Shown here one piece after another: positions 7,265 to 16,200 of a DNA stretch of 64,000 nucleotides (within the stretch, counting starts at the first letter, position 1; every line of letters starts with the position of its first letter). The notes under the pieces were generated by a model, which had not been told where the DNA came from, made no database searches, and saw only the letters and a program-made list of their open reading frames with translations. Source of the stretch: JACCTI01 sp038237435 (GTDB lineage: Bacteria > Verrucomicrobiota > Verrucomicrobiia > Chthoniobacterales > UBA10450). Position numbers and translations under genes: made by a program. Location of the stretch: the NCBI GenBank assembly GCA_038237435.1, contig JBBRYT010000009.1, forward strand, positions 62,001-126,000. Direction: 5' to 3'.

Positions 7265-9264
7265 GCCTTGCAAAAAAAATGTTGTGGGTTGCGATCGCGG
7301 TGATCGGGTTCGCGGCAATTTGTGTTCTCGCTCTTTCGCGCGGCGAACAAATCAGCGCGCTGTGGATCATTGTCGCGGGTCTGTGTTGTCTTGCGATCAG
7401 CTACCGTTTTTACAGTCGTTGGCTGGCGACGAAAGTTTTGGAGCTTAACGACGACCGTGCCACGCCCGCAGTGGTACAGGACGATGGAAAAGATTTTGTG
7501 CCGACGAATCGCTGGATGGCGTTCGGTCATCATTTTGCAGCTATCGCTGGGCCAGGTCCGCTGGTTGGTCCGGTTCTCGCCGCGCAGTTCGGATTTTTGC
7601 CCGGCACGCTTTGGATCCTGATCGGCGCCACGCTCGGTGGCGGTGTGCACGATATGATTGTGCTTTTCGCTTCAGTGCGACGCCGCGGGAAAACGCTCGG
7701 GCAAATGGTGAAAGAAGAAATCGGCCCGGGGGTCGGCGCTCTCGCTTTGATCAGCGTGCTCGCGATCATGATTATTTTGATGGCGGTGCTCGCGCTCGTT
7801 GTCGTGCAAGCGTTGGCCAAGAGTCCGTGGGGCGTATTCACGATGGCGACGACAATTCCAGTCGCGCTGATCATGGGAATTGGGCTGCGCACCGGTCGCG
7901 TGAGCGTGAAGTGGATCACGGCGTTTGGTCTGCTCGGGCTCGCCTTCGGCGTTTGGGGCGGACAATTCCTTTCGCATTTCCCGACATTGCAAAGCTGGTG
8001 CACTCAAGATGAGAAAACGATCGCGTGGTCGCTGATGGTTTACGGTTTCGCCGCTTCTACTTTGCCTATCTGGTTGTTGCTCACGCCGCGCGACTATCTC
8101 AGTACGTTCCTCAAACTTGGAACCGTCGCGGCGCTTGCAGTAGCGGTCATTGCGCTGCGCCCGATGTTGTTAATGCCGTCGATCTCGCGCTTCATCGATG
8201 GCTCTGGTCCGGTCTTCGCGGGCCCCGTTTTTCCTTTCGTCTGTATCACGATCGCCTGTGGCGCGGTTTCGGGTTTTCATTCGCTTATCGCATCGGGGAC
8301 GACGCCGAAAATGGTGGCGCGCGAATCGCGTATTCGCGACATCGGCTATGGCGCGATGGTGGTGGAAATGATGGTCGCGCTCATGGCGATGGTGGCGGCG
8401 TGCGTCTTGGAGCCGGGCGAATATTTTGCGATCAACAGCAAAGGCGCGCCTTCGGAAGTGGTGACGAAAATCAGTGAGTTGGGATTTCCGGTGACGGAAA
8501 CAGGGATGCACGATCTGGCGGTGAATCTCGGCGAAACGACGATGTTCAACCGCGCAGGCGGCGCGCCGACCTTTGCCGTCGGCATGGCGCACATGTTCTC
8601 GCGTGTCTCATCCAATCCGACTGCGATGGCTCTGTGGTATCACTTCGCCATCATGTTCGAAGCGCTTTTTATTTTGACGACGATCGATGCCGGAACGCGC
8701 GTGGGAAGATTCCTGCTTCAGGACTTGTTAGGCAATTTATGGCGACCGCTCGGAAATACGAAATCTTGGAGCGCAAACTTTTTTTCCAGCTTCCTACTCG
8801 TGGCGGCGTGGGGTTGGTTCTTGTATCAAGGGGTGGTCGATCCGCTCGGCGGCATTAACACACTTTGGCCCCTTTTCGGTCTCGCGAATCAATTGCTATC
8901 TGTCATTGCGCTTTGTTTCGGGACAACGTTGCTGATCAAGATGGGCAAAGCGCGTTACATGTGGACGACGCTCGTGCCGCTCGTTTTCATGTGCGTCGTA
9001 ACCTTCTCGGCGGGTTGGCTCAAAATCTTCTCACCCGATCCGCGGTTGGGATTTCTGAGTGGGGCAAATTCCATGGCCACGACTCGTCAGGCTGCAGTGT
9101 GGCGGCTCGATGCTTTTGTCGCGGGGGCGTTTCTCGTGCTGGTGTTTCTGATCGTGACGGGCTGTGCAATGGAGTGGTGGCGCCTGTTAAAAGGAACAAA
9201 ACCAGTCGTTCTGCACGAAAGCGAATTCGTTCAGCTCAGTGCCGCGCAATCGGCCGTGAGTTAG
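7261..9264 (+). CDS. cstA: Carbon starvation protein CstA family transporter
   Basis: A polytopic inner-membrane protein of 667 residues with about 15 hydrophobic segments. Family landmarks are P-T-N-R-W-M-A-F-G-H-H-F-A-A-I-A-G-P-G-P-L-V-G-P near 80-103, L-G-G-G-V-H-D-M near 125, and the central region containing F-H-S-L-I-A-S-G-T-T-P-K near 343. CstA proteins are peptide or pyruvate transporters induced by carbon limitation in enterobacteria; the substrate here cannot be read from the sequence. ATGA overlap with valS implies co-transcription, which is an unusual pairing. A copy of ACTTGTTAGGCAA (8723-8735) encodes D-L-L-G-N, and an exact 11-mer begins at the last base of the stop codon. Confidence 0.92.
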   Translation: MSLAKKMLWVAIAVIGFAAICVLALSRGEQISALWIIVAGLCCLAISYRFYSRWLATKVLELNDDRATPAVVQDDGKDFVPTNRWMAFGHHFAAIAGPGPLVGPVLAAQFGFLPGTLWILIGATLGGGVHDMIVLFASVRRRGKTLGQMVKEEIGPGVGALALISVLAIMIILMAVLALVVVQALAKSPWGVFTMATTIPVALIMGIGLRTGRVSVKWITAFGLLGLAFGVWGGQFLSHFPTLQSWCTQDEKTIAWSLMVYGFAASTLPIWLLLTPRDYLSTFLKLGTVAALAVAVIALRPMLLMPSISRFIDGSGPVFAGPVFPFVCITIACGAVSGFHSLIASGTTPKMVARESRIRDIGYGAMVVEMMVALMAMVAACVLEPGEYFAINSKGAPSEVVTKISELGFPVTETGMHDLAVNLGETTMFNRAGGAPTFAVGMAHMFSRVSSNPTAMALWYHFAIMFEALFILTTIDAGTRVGRFLLQDLLGNLWRPLGNTKSWSANFFSSFLLVAAWGWFLYQGVVDPLGGINTLWPLFGLANQLLSVIALCFGTTLLIKMGKARYMWTTLVPLVFMCVVTFSAGWLKIFSPDPRLGFLSGANSMATTRQAAVWRLDAFVAGAFLVLVFLIVTGCAMEWWRLLKGTKPVVLHESEFVQLSAAQSAVS

Positions 9265-9274
9265 CCTAACGAGT
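9264..9274 (+). repeat. Dispersed 11-mer, exact copy between convergent genes
   Basis: GCCTAACGAGT begins at the last base of the cstA TAG and ends at the last base of the convergent PilP-like gene, so it occupies the whole gap between two convergent genes. Confidence 0.85.
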
Positions 9275-9723
9275 TATCTGCGGCGCAGCGGAACGACGAT
9301 CTCCTGATCGCGGCGTTGCAGGATAACCTGTCCGTCCTGGATGGATTTGACGGTTATCGAATAGGTCTGGTTGCCCATTTGCAATCCGAAGACCTGACCT
9401 TCGTTCATCACTTTGCCGTTGATGATCGCGTAGCGCGCGCCGGCATCGAGCGTAATGGAGCTAACGAGAAAAGCGGTGTCCCGGATTTCGGAGCCGGCAT
9501 GTTCCGCGTTACCAGATTTTTTTGGCGCCGGTTTCCAGCCGATCGGCCAAAACGGATTGCGACCACTTTCGTCGATCACGAAAGATGATTTGGTCTTCAA
9601 TTCGATCGGCGCGACTTCGGTCACGGGCGCGTCTTTGTCACCAGTAGGTTCCGGTGCGTCGGCCGCGCCCGCGTAGCGGAGAAGCGCGGTCACAAGAAAC
9701 AATGTGCAGGTAAATTTCTTCAT
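9274..9723 (-). CDS. PilP-like type IV pilus assembly protein
   Basis: A 149-residue exported protein with an N-terminal signal peptide (M-K-K-F-T-C-T-L-F-L-V-T-A-L-L-R-Y-A-G-A) and no clear lipobox cysteine after it. The R-N-P-F-W-P stretch at about 55-60 resembles the conserved R-x-P-F motif of PilP/GspC inner-membrane partners, and the C-terminal half (G-Q-V-F-G-L-Q-M-G-N-Q-T-Y) looks like the small beta domain of PilP. The identification rests mainly on position: it is the last gene of a pilM-pilN-pilO cluster and overlaps pilO by 4 bases. By analogy it would link the inner-membrane alignment complex to the secretin. No secretin gene is present here. Confidence 0.65.
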   Translation of the reverse strand: MKKFTCTLFLVTALLRYAGAADAPEPTGDKDAPVTEVAPIELKTKSSFVIDESGRNPFWPIGWKPAPKKSGNAEHAGSEIRDTAFLVSSITLDAGARYAIINGKVMNEGQVFGLQMGNQTYSITVKSIQDGQVILQRRDQEIVVPLRRR

Positions 9724-10298
9724 CGCTTCATGATGGCGGTGTTGGCCGCTATGGTGACCTGCTGGAACTGCGGATCATCCGTGCCGGCTTTGAGAGTGAT
9801 TTTGGAGATAGTCAGAAGCGGCTCGGTGTTTTCGAGATCCGCGATCGTTCCCGCGGCGGTAATGAAATCAGTCTGCGGCAGATCGATCATCCAGGTGTAA
9901 CGCATCCATTCGCTCAACTCGGCTTCCTTATATGGGGCGCTGCCATCGAGGCGCGCGGTCGCTTTGTCGATTTGGTGATTGGCGAAAAAGAGTTTCATGC
10001 GCGGCGGAAACCAGGCGATGGGCGCGCCTTCCGGGCTGAGATTTTTCATCGCAGCGAAGCGCGTCGTGGCGGTGGCGGCTTCTTTTTGCAGATTGCTCGC
10101 TTTGGTCATTTCGCTTTTCGACGTGCTGAGTTTCGTCTGCAGATCGCTGATCGAGCTCTCCATGGAGGCGCGACTCTTGTTGAGGGGCCCGAGGAAGTAA
10201 GTGAAATAAACGTAAATGAGCGCGACAAAGCCGAGCGCGCTCAGAGCCAGTTTCTGGATCTGATCTTTGGAAAACTTAATGCCGTTGATCTGGATCAT
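9720..10298 (-). CDS. pilO: PilO-like inner-membrane alignment protein
   Basis: The 192-residue protein has a short cytoplasmic tail, one membrane segment at about residues 18-37 (A-L-S-A-L-G-F-V-A-L-I-Y-V-Y-F-T-Y-F), a coiled coil rich in Ser/Thr/Lys/Glu from about 40 to 85, and a periplasmic alpha/beta domain, the architecture of PilO/GspM. It overlaps both neighbours by 4 bases (pilN upstream, PilP-like downstream). In type IV pili PilO dimerises with PilN to couple the cytoplasmic PilM ring to PilP. The assignment relies on topology and gene order because PilO sequences diverge strongly. Confidence 0.75.
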   Translation of the reverse strand: MIQINGIKFSKDQIQKLALSALGFVALIYVYFTYFLGPLNKSRASMESSISDLQTKLSTSKSEMTKASNLQKEAATATTRFAAMKNLSPEGAPIAWFPPRMKLFFANHQIDKATARLDGSAPYKEAELSEWMRYTWMIDLPQTDFITAAGTIADLENTEPLLTISKITLKAGTDDPQFQQVTIAANTAIMKR

Positions 10299-10945
10299 CG
10301 CTTGGAAGGGCGCGTGGGCGCGGGAGTTGGAGAGGCTTTGGCGGCGGACGGATTGAAGGTGATGCCTAACGAGTAGCGGGCCACGGCCATGTTGGCGCCG
10401 GCGACGTTAATGATGGTGTCGAGATCTTCGAGAGTTTTGAATTCAACTTTCACGTCGCGATAGCTATCGGCCAATTGCTCGCTCAGCAGCTGACGTAATT
10501 CTTCCGCGGCGGCACGCGGCTCGCGTCCGGCGGCCAGACCCTGGATCGTGACCGTGACTTGTTTGTTATCGTCGCTCACCCCGCCGTCGATGCCCATGAG
10601 CTGGGCGTTTGGCGCGACACATCGCGAAATCTTCTGCAAGAATGGCGCCCAATAAAAACGGTTGTCGATCATGGTATCGAGCACCTTGGTCGTATTGATG
10701 ATCGCAGTGAGCTCTTTCGATTGCTTCTGCGCGGCCGTCACATTCGGCTCGACCTTTGCCCAATCGTGCTGCACCGAGCTCAGGCGATTTTTTACGCCGA
10801 GCGTCTGGTAGGCTTTGAACATGTAGAAGAGCAACATGAGCGCGCCGACCGCGCTGAGAGCCATCACGCCGAGTTTGAGCGGGTCGCGCTGACGTTGCCG
10901 TTGTTCCGCGATTTGCTCGTGGAGGAGATTTAATTGGAGAGCCAT
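10295..10945 (-). CDS. pilN: PilN-like inner-membrane alignment protein
   Basis: The 216-residue protein begins M-A-L-Q-L-N-L-L, matching the cytoplasmic I-N-L-L motif by which PilN docks into PilM. A membrane segment follows at about 27-45 and then a periplasmic domain with a coiled region and the beta/alpha core V-T-V-T-I-Q-G-L-A. The tail (after about 195) is rich in Pro, Ala, Ser and Thr. It lies 6 bases downstream of pilM and overlaps pilO by 4 bases, so the four genes are probably one transcript. An exact 11-mer (10364-10374) encodes S-L-G near the C-terminus. Confidence 0.8.
   Translation of the reverse strand: MALQLNLLHEQIAEQRQRQRDPLKLGVMALSAVGALMLLFYMFKAYQTLGVKNRLSSVQHDWAKVEPNVTAAQKQSKELTAIINTTKVLDTMIDNRFYWAPFLQKISRCVAPNAQLMGIDGGVSDDNKQVTVTIQGLAAGREPRAAAEELRQLLSEQLADSYRDVKVEFKTLEDLDTIINVAGANMAVARYSLGITFNPSAAKASPTPAPTRPSKR
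10364..10374 (+). repeat. Dispersed 11-mer, exact copy
   Basis: Exact GCCTAACGAGT on plus within pilN, read on the coding strand as Ser-Leu-Gly. Confidence 0.85.
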
Positions 10946-10951
10946 GCGCCG

Positions 10952-12004
10952 CTAGTTCCGCAAATATTCGAAAGCCGCTCCGCAGGCGACGTTGAGCGAG
11001 ACAAACTCGTTAGGCAACGCCTGCCGTTTTGCTGGCGAGAGAGCGACTTCACAGGTTTCGAGCGGGTCCCAAATTTCGCAGGGCAAACCGAGCTCGTCGC
11101 TCAAGGTTTGCAGAACCGTTTCGGTCCGCGCCAGTCCACCGGAAACAAATAGGCGGTGGATGCTTTCTTCGCGCTGACCTTCGAAAAACCCGATGGAGTT
11201 CCGCACTTCCGTCGCGAGGCGCGTGAGCGAACCACGGCAAATTTCGGCCATACCCGGGTCGCCTTGTGTCATCAAAAGTTTCGCGGCGTTCACGTCTAGC
11301 GCGCCGTCGGCGGTCAATGCTTGGGTAAGCGACTTGCCGCCGTAATCTACGCTGCGCACGAGCACTAATTCTTTCTTGCTGCCGATGAGCACGGTGCTTT
11401 GCAGGTGCCCCATGTCCAGCAGCAGAAATGTTTCGTTAGCGAAAATCTCCGGGTAGGCGAGCTCGAAAGCGTTGAAGGAACAGACCGGTGCAAGCTGAAG
11501 AAGATCGGGCGACAGACGCGTCTTGATCACCGCATCGGAAATTTGTTTTACCGTCGGGCGCAACATTCCGCCGACCAGATATTTTTTCATGGCCACGCCA
11601 TTACCGTTTTCCTGGCCGTTGCCGTTGCCGTTCCCGCCATTAGAGGAAACCGGCGTGCAATCGAGCACGAAGTCTTTGCATTCCTGATTCAGAACCGCGA
11701 GGCCGTTGAGACGAAGTGCATTGCGCAGAAGGTCGACTGGAGTTTCCGGCTGTTCGATGATGCGGAGGAGTGAGCCGGGATCAGAAACGCCGATGGCGCA
11801 GGCTTTAGCGCTGCCGCCGAGATCTTTGACCAGGAGTTTCAATTGCTGCGAAAGATCGTCCGCTGTGGCCAATTCCTCCGGCACTTCGCGCGCCGCGTAA
11901 TTGGTCAGGACGTAACGAGCGTCGTTTTTCCGCTGCAGCACCACCCCCTTGAAGACGTGCTTGCCGAGGTCGATGCCAATAACAGAGTTGCTGCGCTTCG
12001 CCAT
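10952..12004 (-). CDS. pilM: PilM actin-like pilus assembly ATPase
   Basis: A cytoplasmic actin/FtsA-fold protein of 350 residues. The phosphate-1 motif I-G-I-D-L-G-K-H-V-F-K-G is at 9-20, the phosphate-2 region L-L-L-D-M-G-H-L-Q-S near 200-209, and an adenosine motif L-F-V-S-G-G-L-A near 288. It has a Gly/Asn-rich loop (S-N-G-G-N-G-N-G-N-G) near residue 125 that is probably a disordered insertion. It is the first gene of the pilM-N-O-P cluster and therefore likely the promoter-proximal one; a 120-base gap separates it from the next gene upstream. PilM binds the PilN N-terminus and is needed for type IV pilus assembly, including transformation pili. An exact 11-mer encodes P-N-E near the end. 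Confidence 0.88.
   Translation of the reverse strand: MAKRSNSVIGIDLGKHVFKGVVLQRKNDARYVLTNYAAREVPEELATADDLSQQLKLLVKDLGGSAKACAIGVSDPGSLLRIIEQPETPVDLLRNALRLNGLAVLNQECKDFVLDCTPVSSNGGNGNGNGQENGNGVAMKKYLVGGMLRPTVKQISDAVIKTRLSPDLLQLAPVCSFNAFELAYPEIFANETFLLLDMGHLQSTVLIGSKKELVLVRSVDYGGKSLTQALTADGALDVNAAKLLMTQGDPGMAEICRGSLTRLATEVRNSIGFFEGQREESIHRLFVSGGLARTETVLQTLSDELGLPCEIWDPLETCEVALSPAKRQALPNEFVSLNVACGAAFEYLRN
11005..11015 (-). repeat. Dispersed 11-mer, exact copy
   Basis: Exact copy on minus in pilM, within TTGCCTAACGAGT, read in frame as Pro-Asn-Glu. Confidence 0.85.
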
Positions 12005-12124
12005 GATGCTGTGGTTCCTATAGCGGGAAGCGTGCCGACAGCGTCGAGCTACCCTTTTTTCGGTCTGCCGATTGCAGAAGCAGTCCCTGTTCCCTGCGCT
12101 TGGTTCAGGCGAAAATGCCTGGGA

Positions 12125-13540
12125 CTATTTCGATTTGTCCGCTGCCCGGTAGCCAAAAAAGCCGCGAGTTTTGATCATCTCCACCACTTCCGGAGGCACC
12201 ATCTTCTCCCAGGATGCCTCGCCGGATTGCAACTTGCGTAACGCATCCGGCGGATGGATGCGGAGATAGTCGGGATTGTAATTGGAAATTTCCTCGATTA
12301 CGCCGTTGTCGAGCAAGTAGGTGAAGAGCGGCTGAAGGTTCGACGCCACCTTGATATTTTTCGCCGTCAGCAACTCGCCAGTCTCTTCGTCGATCATCGG
12401 ATAGACGTAGAGTTTCACTCCGCTCTTAAACATCCGGCCAAGCGCTTCCAAAATTCCGCCTTCGAGGTTGAGATAATATTTTTCGTCGAAGATTTCCAAC
12501 AGCGTCGGCACGCCCATGACGAGCCCGATCCTTTTGTTGGTGTAGCGCGAGAGATAAGCCGCCAAGCGATAGTATTCGCCGAATTTTGAGATCAAGACCG
12601 TGCGACCAAGCGCGCCCAAAATGTCCACGCGCGCGAGAAAATCTGCGTGATTGAGCTGACCTTCGGAGAGCAGATTCTCCAGGGTCATTTCCATCACCAC
12701 CACCAGGTCCTCTTCGGAATATTTGCACTGCTCGAGGAAGACACTGCGCGCGCCATTCAGCATGTCGTTCGTGGCGTAAGTCACGGGGCGAAAGCTTCCG
12801 CGTTCGACCAGGATCGCTTTCTTGTAGAAAACTTCCGCCGGCTGCACGGTCTCGCCATCGGCCGTGAACATCACCGTATTCGTTAGGCCCTGGCTTACGA
12901 GTTGCAGACTCATCAGCCGATTATCGACTTTCGGAAACGCCGGCCCTGAAAACTTAATCATGTCCACCTGGATGCGCTCCTCCGCCAAATTCTCCGGCAG
13001 TGACGCGATTAACTTCTCCGGCTGCTGATGATAGAACGCGCCGTGAAGCAGATTCACGCCCACGACACCGAGCGCTTCCTGTTGATCGACATTCGCTTCA
13101 TCCAGCATGCGCACGTGGATGATGATCTGGCTCGGCTCGCCGCGCGTTTCAGTCTGAAACCGAACGCCGAGCCAGCCGTGCGATTCGTTGTGTTGCTTGA
13201 AACTGCGCGCTGCCACAGTGTCGGCGAAAACAAAAAATGCGCGCTCGCTTCCAAATTTCGCATCGAGCCGCTCGACCAGAAGTGCGTATTCGTGGTCGAG
13301 CATTGTCTGCAATCGTTTGCGACTCACGTAGCGATCGGCCGGTCCGTAAATTGCGTCGCTGAAAGTCATGTCGTAGGCCGACATGGTCTTCGCCACCGTC
13401 CCGGCCGCGCCGCCCACGTGAAAAAATCGCCGGGCCACTTCCTGTCCCGCGCCGATCTCCGCGAACGTCCCGTATTTTTTCGCGTCGAGGTTGATCTGGA
13501 ACGCCTTCTTGTTCGTTCCCACATCCATCTCGGCGTTCAT
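12125..13540 (-). CDS. Conserved protein of unknown function
   Basis: A 471-residue soluble-looking protein with no signal peptide or membrane segment. I recognise it as a member of a well-conserved bacterial family (A-F-Q-I-N-L-D-A-K-K-Y-G-T-F-A-E-I-G near the N-terminus, S-A-Y-D-M-T-F-S-D-A-I-Y-G, and K-F-S-G-P-A-F). Members are often mislabelled as TonB-dependent receptors or nicotinate-nucleotide adenylyltransferases. None of the hallmarks of those enzymes (no TonB barrel, no H-x-G-H nucleotidyltransferase motif) is visible, so I give no function. The chosen ATG at 13540 precedes conserved sequence; a start at 13594 would add 18 unrelated residues. It lies 55 bases after the Bat operon on the same strand and may be its last gene. 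Confidence 0.8.
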   Translation of the reverse strand: MNAEMDVGTNKKAFQINLDAKKYGTFAEIGAGQEVARRFFHVGGAAGTVAKTMSAYDMTFSDAIYGPADRYVSRKRLQTMLDHEYALLVERLDAKFGSERAFFVFADTVAARSFKQHNESHGWLGVRFQTETRGEPSQIIIHVRMLDEANVDQQEALGVVGVNLLHGAFYHQQPEKLIASLPENLAEERIQVDMIKFSGPAFPKVDNRLMSLQLVSQGLTNTVMFTADGETVQPAEVFYKKAILVERGSFRPVTYATNDMLNGARSVFLEQCKYSEEDLVVVMEMTLENLLSEGQLNHADFLARVDILGALGRTVLISKFGEYYRLAAYLSRYTNKRIGLVMGVPTLLEIFDEKYYLNLEGGILEALGRMFKSGVKLYVYPMIDEETGELLTAKNIKVASNLQPLFTYLLDNGVIEEISNYNPDYLRIHPPDALRKLQSGEASWEKMVPPEVVEMIKTRGFFGYRAADKSK

Positions 13541-13595
13541 GCGGCATTGTAGCCGCCGCCCCGCCGACGGCGCAAACGCGGGAGTGACGCACAAA

Positions 13596-14336
13596 TTACA
13601 AACGCACGCGTTCCGCGCTTTGCGCGGGAATCCAGCCTAACAAGTCGTTAGGCAACAAGGCGTAAACCCAATCGCCGCGTGTGCTGAGGACCTTCACTTC
13701 GCTTCCCGCCGGCAGAGCGAGTACGGTTCCAGAACTATCGGCCGTGGCCAGTCGCGCTTCTATGCCTTTCGCGATCACAATCGCCAGATCACGCCCTTCC
13801 CTCCCGGTTTCGACGGAGTAGAGACCGAAGCCGGCGCCTCCACCAACGAGAAGCGAGAGAATTAGCGCACCGATCAGGGCTGGCGATCTGCGCCGCGAAA
13901 AGAAAATCCCCATGAGCGAGGAGAGAGCGATCCAAAATGCAATCGCCGCCGCGACGCTGTATTGCGTCGTCGTGCCCTGCAAAGTGATTCGCTCGATCGG
14001 ACTGCGCTTCAATTCCAGCGCGCGCGCTTTGTCCCTAACGAGTCGTAGATTCGCTTCGGCTTCAGGATGATGCGGCTCCAAGGCAAGGGCGCGTTCGTAG
14101 TTCAAGATCGCCTTGCCCGGATCGCCGGCGCGAAAATGCGCGTTCCCCAGATCGTAAAAAACGGCTGCGCTGAATTCGCCGGTCTTCACTAAACTCTCGT
14201 AGCTCGCGATCGCGTCGCGAAAATTTCCCGCGGCGTATTCCTGATTCGCTTTCGCAAATGCGTCGTTCTGTTCCGCACCGGTCGCGATGGAAAATACCGA
14301 ACTAATTGCGAGGCAACAAAACAGAAATGTCTTCAT
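13596..14336 (-). CDS. BatE-like TPR and SH3 protein
   Basis: The 246-residue protein has a signal peptide (residues 1-20, ending A-T-G-A), two or three tetratricopeptide repeats (about 25-100, for example A-V-F-Y-D-L-G-N-A-H-F-R-A-G), a pair of membrane segments around 128-145 and 155-175, and a bacterial SH3-like domain at the C-terminus (V-K-V-L-S-T-R-G-D-W-V-Y-A). This is the layout of BatE in the Bacteroides aerotolerance operons. It overlaps batD by 4 bases. Its C-terminal codons contain two head-to-head copies of the dispersed word. By analogy it would be a scaffold in an envelope complex with the Bat VWA proteins. Confidence 0.75.
   Translation of the reverse strand: MKTFLFCCLAISSVFSIATGAEQNDAFAKANQEYAAGNFRDAIASYESLVKTGEFSAAVFYDLGNAHFRAGDPGKAILNYERALALEPHHPEAEANLRLVRDKARALELKRSPIERITLQGTTTQYSVAAAIAFWIALSSLMGIFFSRRRSPALIGALILSLLVGGGAGFGLYSVETGREGRDLAIVIAKGIEARLATADSSGTVLALPAGSEVKVLSTRGDWVYALLPNDLLGWIPAQSAERVRL
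13635..13653. repeat. Inverted pair of dispersed words inside the BatE-like gene
   Basis: GCCTAACAAGTCGTTAGGC is a perfect 7-base inverted repeat with a 5-base loop made from two opposed copies of the word. It lies in the coding sequence, about 14 codons before the stop, and is followed by no T-run. Confidence 0.8.
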
Positions 14337-16165
14337 CGCAAGTTCTCCACCAACTCAAGAATTTCGCGGCGTTTTTCCGGCGTGATTGTTTGTCCACCGT
14401 TCCGGCCACCGCTGTAGCGCATCTCGTCACTCTCCGAAAAAAGTTGTCGCAAGCGATCTCGTTTTTCGTCGTCCAGGTGGAACGCATTTGCGGCCGATTC
14501 CGCATCGATCGCGTTGGGATCGACATTCTTCGCCAGCGCCACTTTCAATTGCACGGCGCGCGATGCATTCGCGACATACTCTTGAGGCGCCACGTCGTTG
14601 CGATGCAACTTGCGTTGTAACTCCGCCGCCTCGTGTTGCAACCGCGCGATTCGCAGCGCTTCGCGATTATCCGAATGACGCGCGCGAATTTTCCACGCAA
14701 CAAATCCGAGCAACAAAGCGAGCGGTAAAATCTGGGCGAGCCAAAACGCGCGACGTTCGTAGAGCGGCGCGAAAGTTTCCGCCTTCGCCGGTTTTTCCGT
14801 GAGCTGATACAAAATATCTTCGTCTTTTTTCGGCGTGGGCGCGACGGAAACGGAAGGGGCTGCGGCGGCCGACGGAGCAGCCGCGACAATTGCGGGCGTG
14901 GCGGATGGCGCAGCACCACCTTCGATGGTTATGGGAATCGGATCGCTCTGTAGCGCGACGTAAGTTTCCTTCACCGGATCGAAGAAGGAAAAAATTAGCG
15001 GCGGCAATTTATCCTTTCGCTCCTTTGCGCTGAAAACGGTTTCGAAAGTTTTTGCGCCGCTGATGCCGACGTCATCGTCCTGTGTGAATTTTTCCGACGG
15101 CGGATACTTGTGCCAGCCGTTGTCGTTTTCTAATGTGGGCGCAGTCACGCGATCAAAATTTCCGCGGCCAGTCACCGTGGCAGTGACAGTTATCGGATCG
15201 CCGACCTGGGCCTTTTTCGGGTTCGCCTCCACTTTCAGAGTGAAGGTTCCGATGGCTCCTGAGAATGAAGGCGGCGCATTTGCTGGCAGGGGTTTTACTT
15301 CCAGGGTCGCACTCTGACTTTTCAGTTCGATTCGCTTTGCCATCGACGGTGCAAACGCCGGGTCATTGAAAAAATTGTTGAACATGTCGTCGATGTCCCG
15401 CGGCAGCGATGGGTTTCGTTGTGAAACCGGCACACGCACGATCGGAGCGAAAGTCGCCGGCCCGATCTCTATCTTCCCGCTTCGCACCGGCGCGATGGCA
15501 GTGTTTTGAATGAACACATCGTAGGTCTTGCCATTAAGGTTTTCGACCGTGTGCCGTGATTGCTCCGCAGGCGTCTGCTTGGTGAAACCTTGGCCGGGAA
15601 TTTGCAGGCCTTCGTCCGGCGCTTGCACCGGCGTGCGCGTGTTAATACCGATGCGCGTTTGCAGCGGCACCATCTCGCCAACGTAAGCGATCGATTTCGG
15701 CAGAATCATTTCCAGAAAACCGTACTGCGACGGATCGATGTTCGCGTTCCCGCTGCTCCGACCGGAACGCGCCGCCTGTCCGGATGAAGAACCCGCGCTG
15801 ACATTCAGCGTCAATTCCGGGGTGCGATACGTTTTTCCGCCCGCCTCGACGCTTTGCGGTGGAATCTTATAGGTGCCCGCCTTGAGCGGGAAGATGTTGT
15901 AGTTGTAGGTAAAATTGTAGCTGACCGAAAAATTCTGCATCTGATACTGCCGCGAAACGCCGGCCGAGCGGATGTCCAGGCCATCGACTTTGATCTCACC
16001 GGGCGATCTCGGATTCGCGGCGCCGGTGATTTGAATTTGCAACTCGACTGGCTGACCGACCGACGTTTCCGAGCTACTCAAAACGGCGGTGACCGATGGC
16101 TCTGCCGCGCGCGCAAGCGTCGCGACAAAAAAAATCAAAATGAGCCAGCAAATCCGCTTTTGCAT
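14333..16165 (-). CDS. batD: BatD-like protein
   Basis: A secreted, membrane-anchored beta-rich protein of about 610 residues. From the ATG at 16165 it begins M-Q-K-R-I-C-W-L-I-L-I-F-F-V, a signal peptide ending A-R-A-A-E, and the BatD block S-V-T-A-V-L-S-S-S-E-T-S-V-G-Q follows. A C-terminal membrane segment lies near residue 490, with a basic cytoplasmic tail containing helices. A linker of Ala/Pro/Ser (about 425-455) separates the beta domains from the anchor. A longer reading from 16189 is possible, but the later start has CAGGGA in the ribosome-binding position. It sits between the BatB-C fusion and the BatE-like gene in a tightly packed operon. Confidence 0.85.
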   Translation of the reverse strand: MQKRICWLILIFFVATLARAAEPSVTAVLSSSETSVGQPVELQIQITGAANPRSPGEIKVDGLDIRSAGVSRQYQMQNFSVSYNFTYNYNIFPLKAGTYKIPPQSVEAGGKTYRTPELTLNVSAGSSSGQAARSGRSSGNANIDPSQYGFLEMILPKSIAYVGEMVPLQTRIGINTRTPVQAPDEGLQIPGQGFTKQTPAEQSRHTVENLNGKTYDVFIQNTAIAPVRSGKIEIGPATFAPIVRVPVSQRNPSLPRDIDDMFNNFFNDPAFAPSMAKRIELKSQSATLEVKPLPANAPPSFSGAIGTFTLKVEANPKKAQVGDPITVTATVTGRGNFDRVTAPTLENDNGWHKYPPSEKFTQDDDVGISGAKTFETVFSAKERKDKLPPLIFSFFDPVKETYVALQSDPIPITIEGGAAPSATPAIVAAAPSAAAAPSVSVAPTPKKDEDILYQLTEKPAKAETFAPLYERRAFWLAQILPLALLLGFVAWKIRARHSDNREALRIARLQHEAAELQRKLHRNDVAPQEYVANASRAVQLKVALAKNVDPNAIDAESAANAFHLDDEKRDRLRQLFSESDEMRYSGGRNGGQTITPEKRREILELVENLR

Positions 16166-16200
16166 CAATCCCTGAGTTTCCACCATCAATCTCGTCGAAG

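Noticed and set aside
9448..9460. GAGCTAACGAGA as another copy of the dispersed word
   Set aside because: Only CTAACGAG is shared; I did not count this or similar partial matches (18961, 26430, 40219, 50567) as copies.
13635..13653. GCCTAAC/GTTAGGC resembles integron attC core sites (RYYYAAC and GTTRRRY)
   Set aside because: The copies are single and dispersed, mostly within housekeeping genes; no 60-150 base palindromes join paired cores, no cassette array is seen and no integrase is present.
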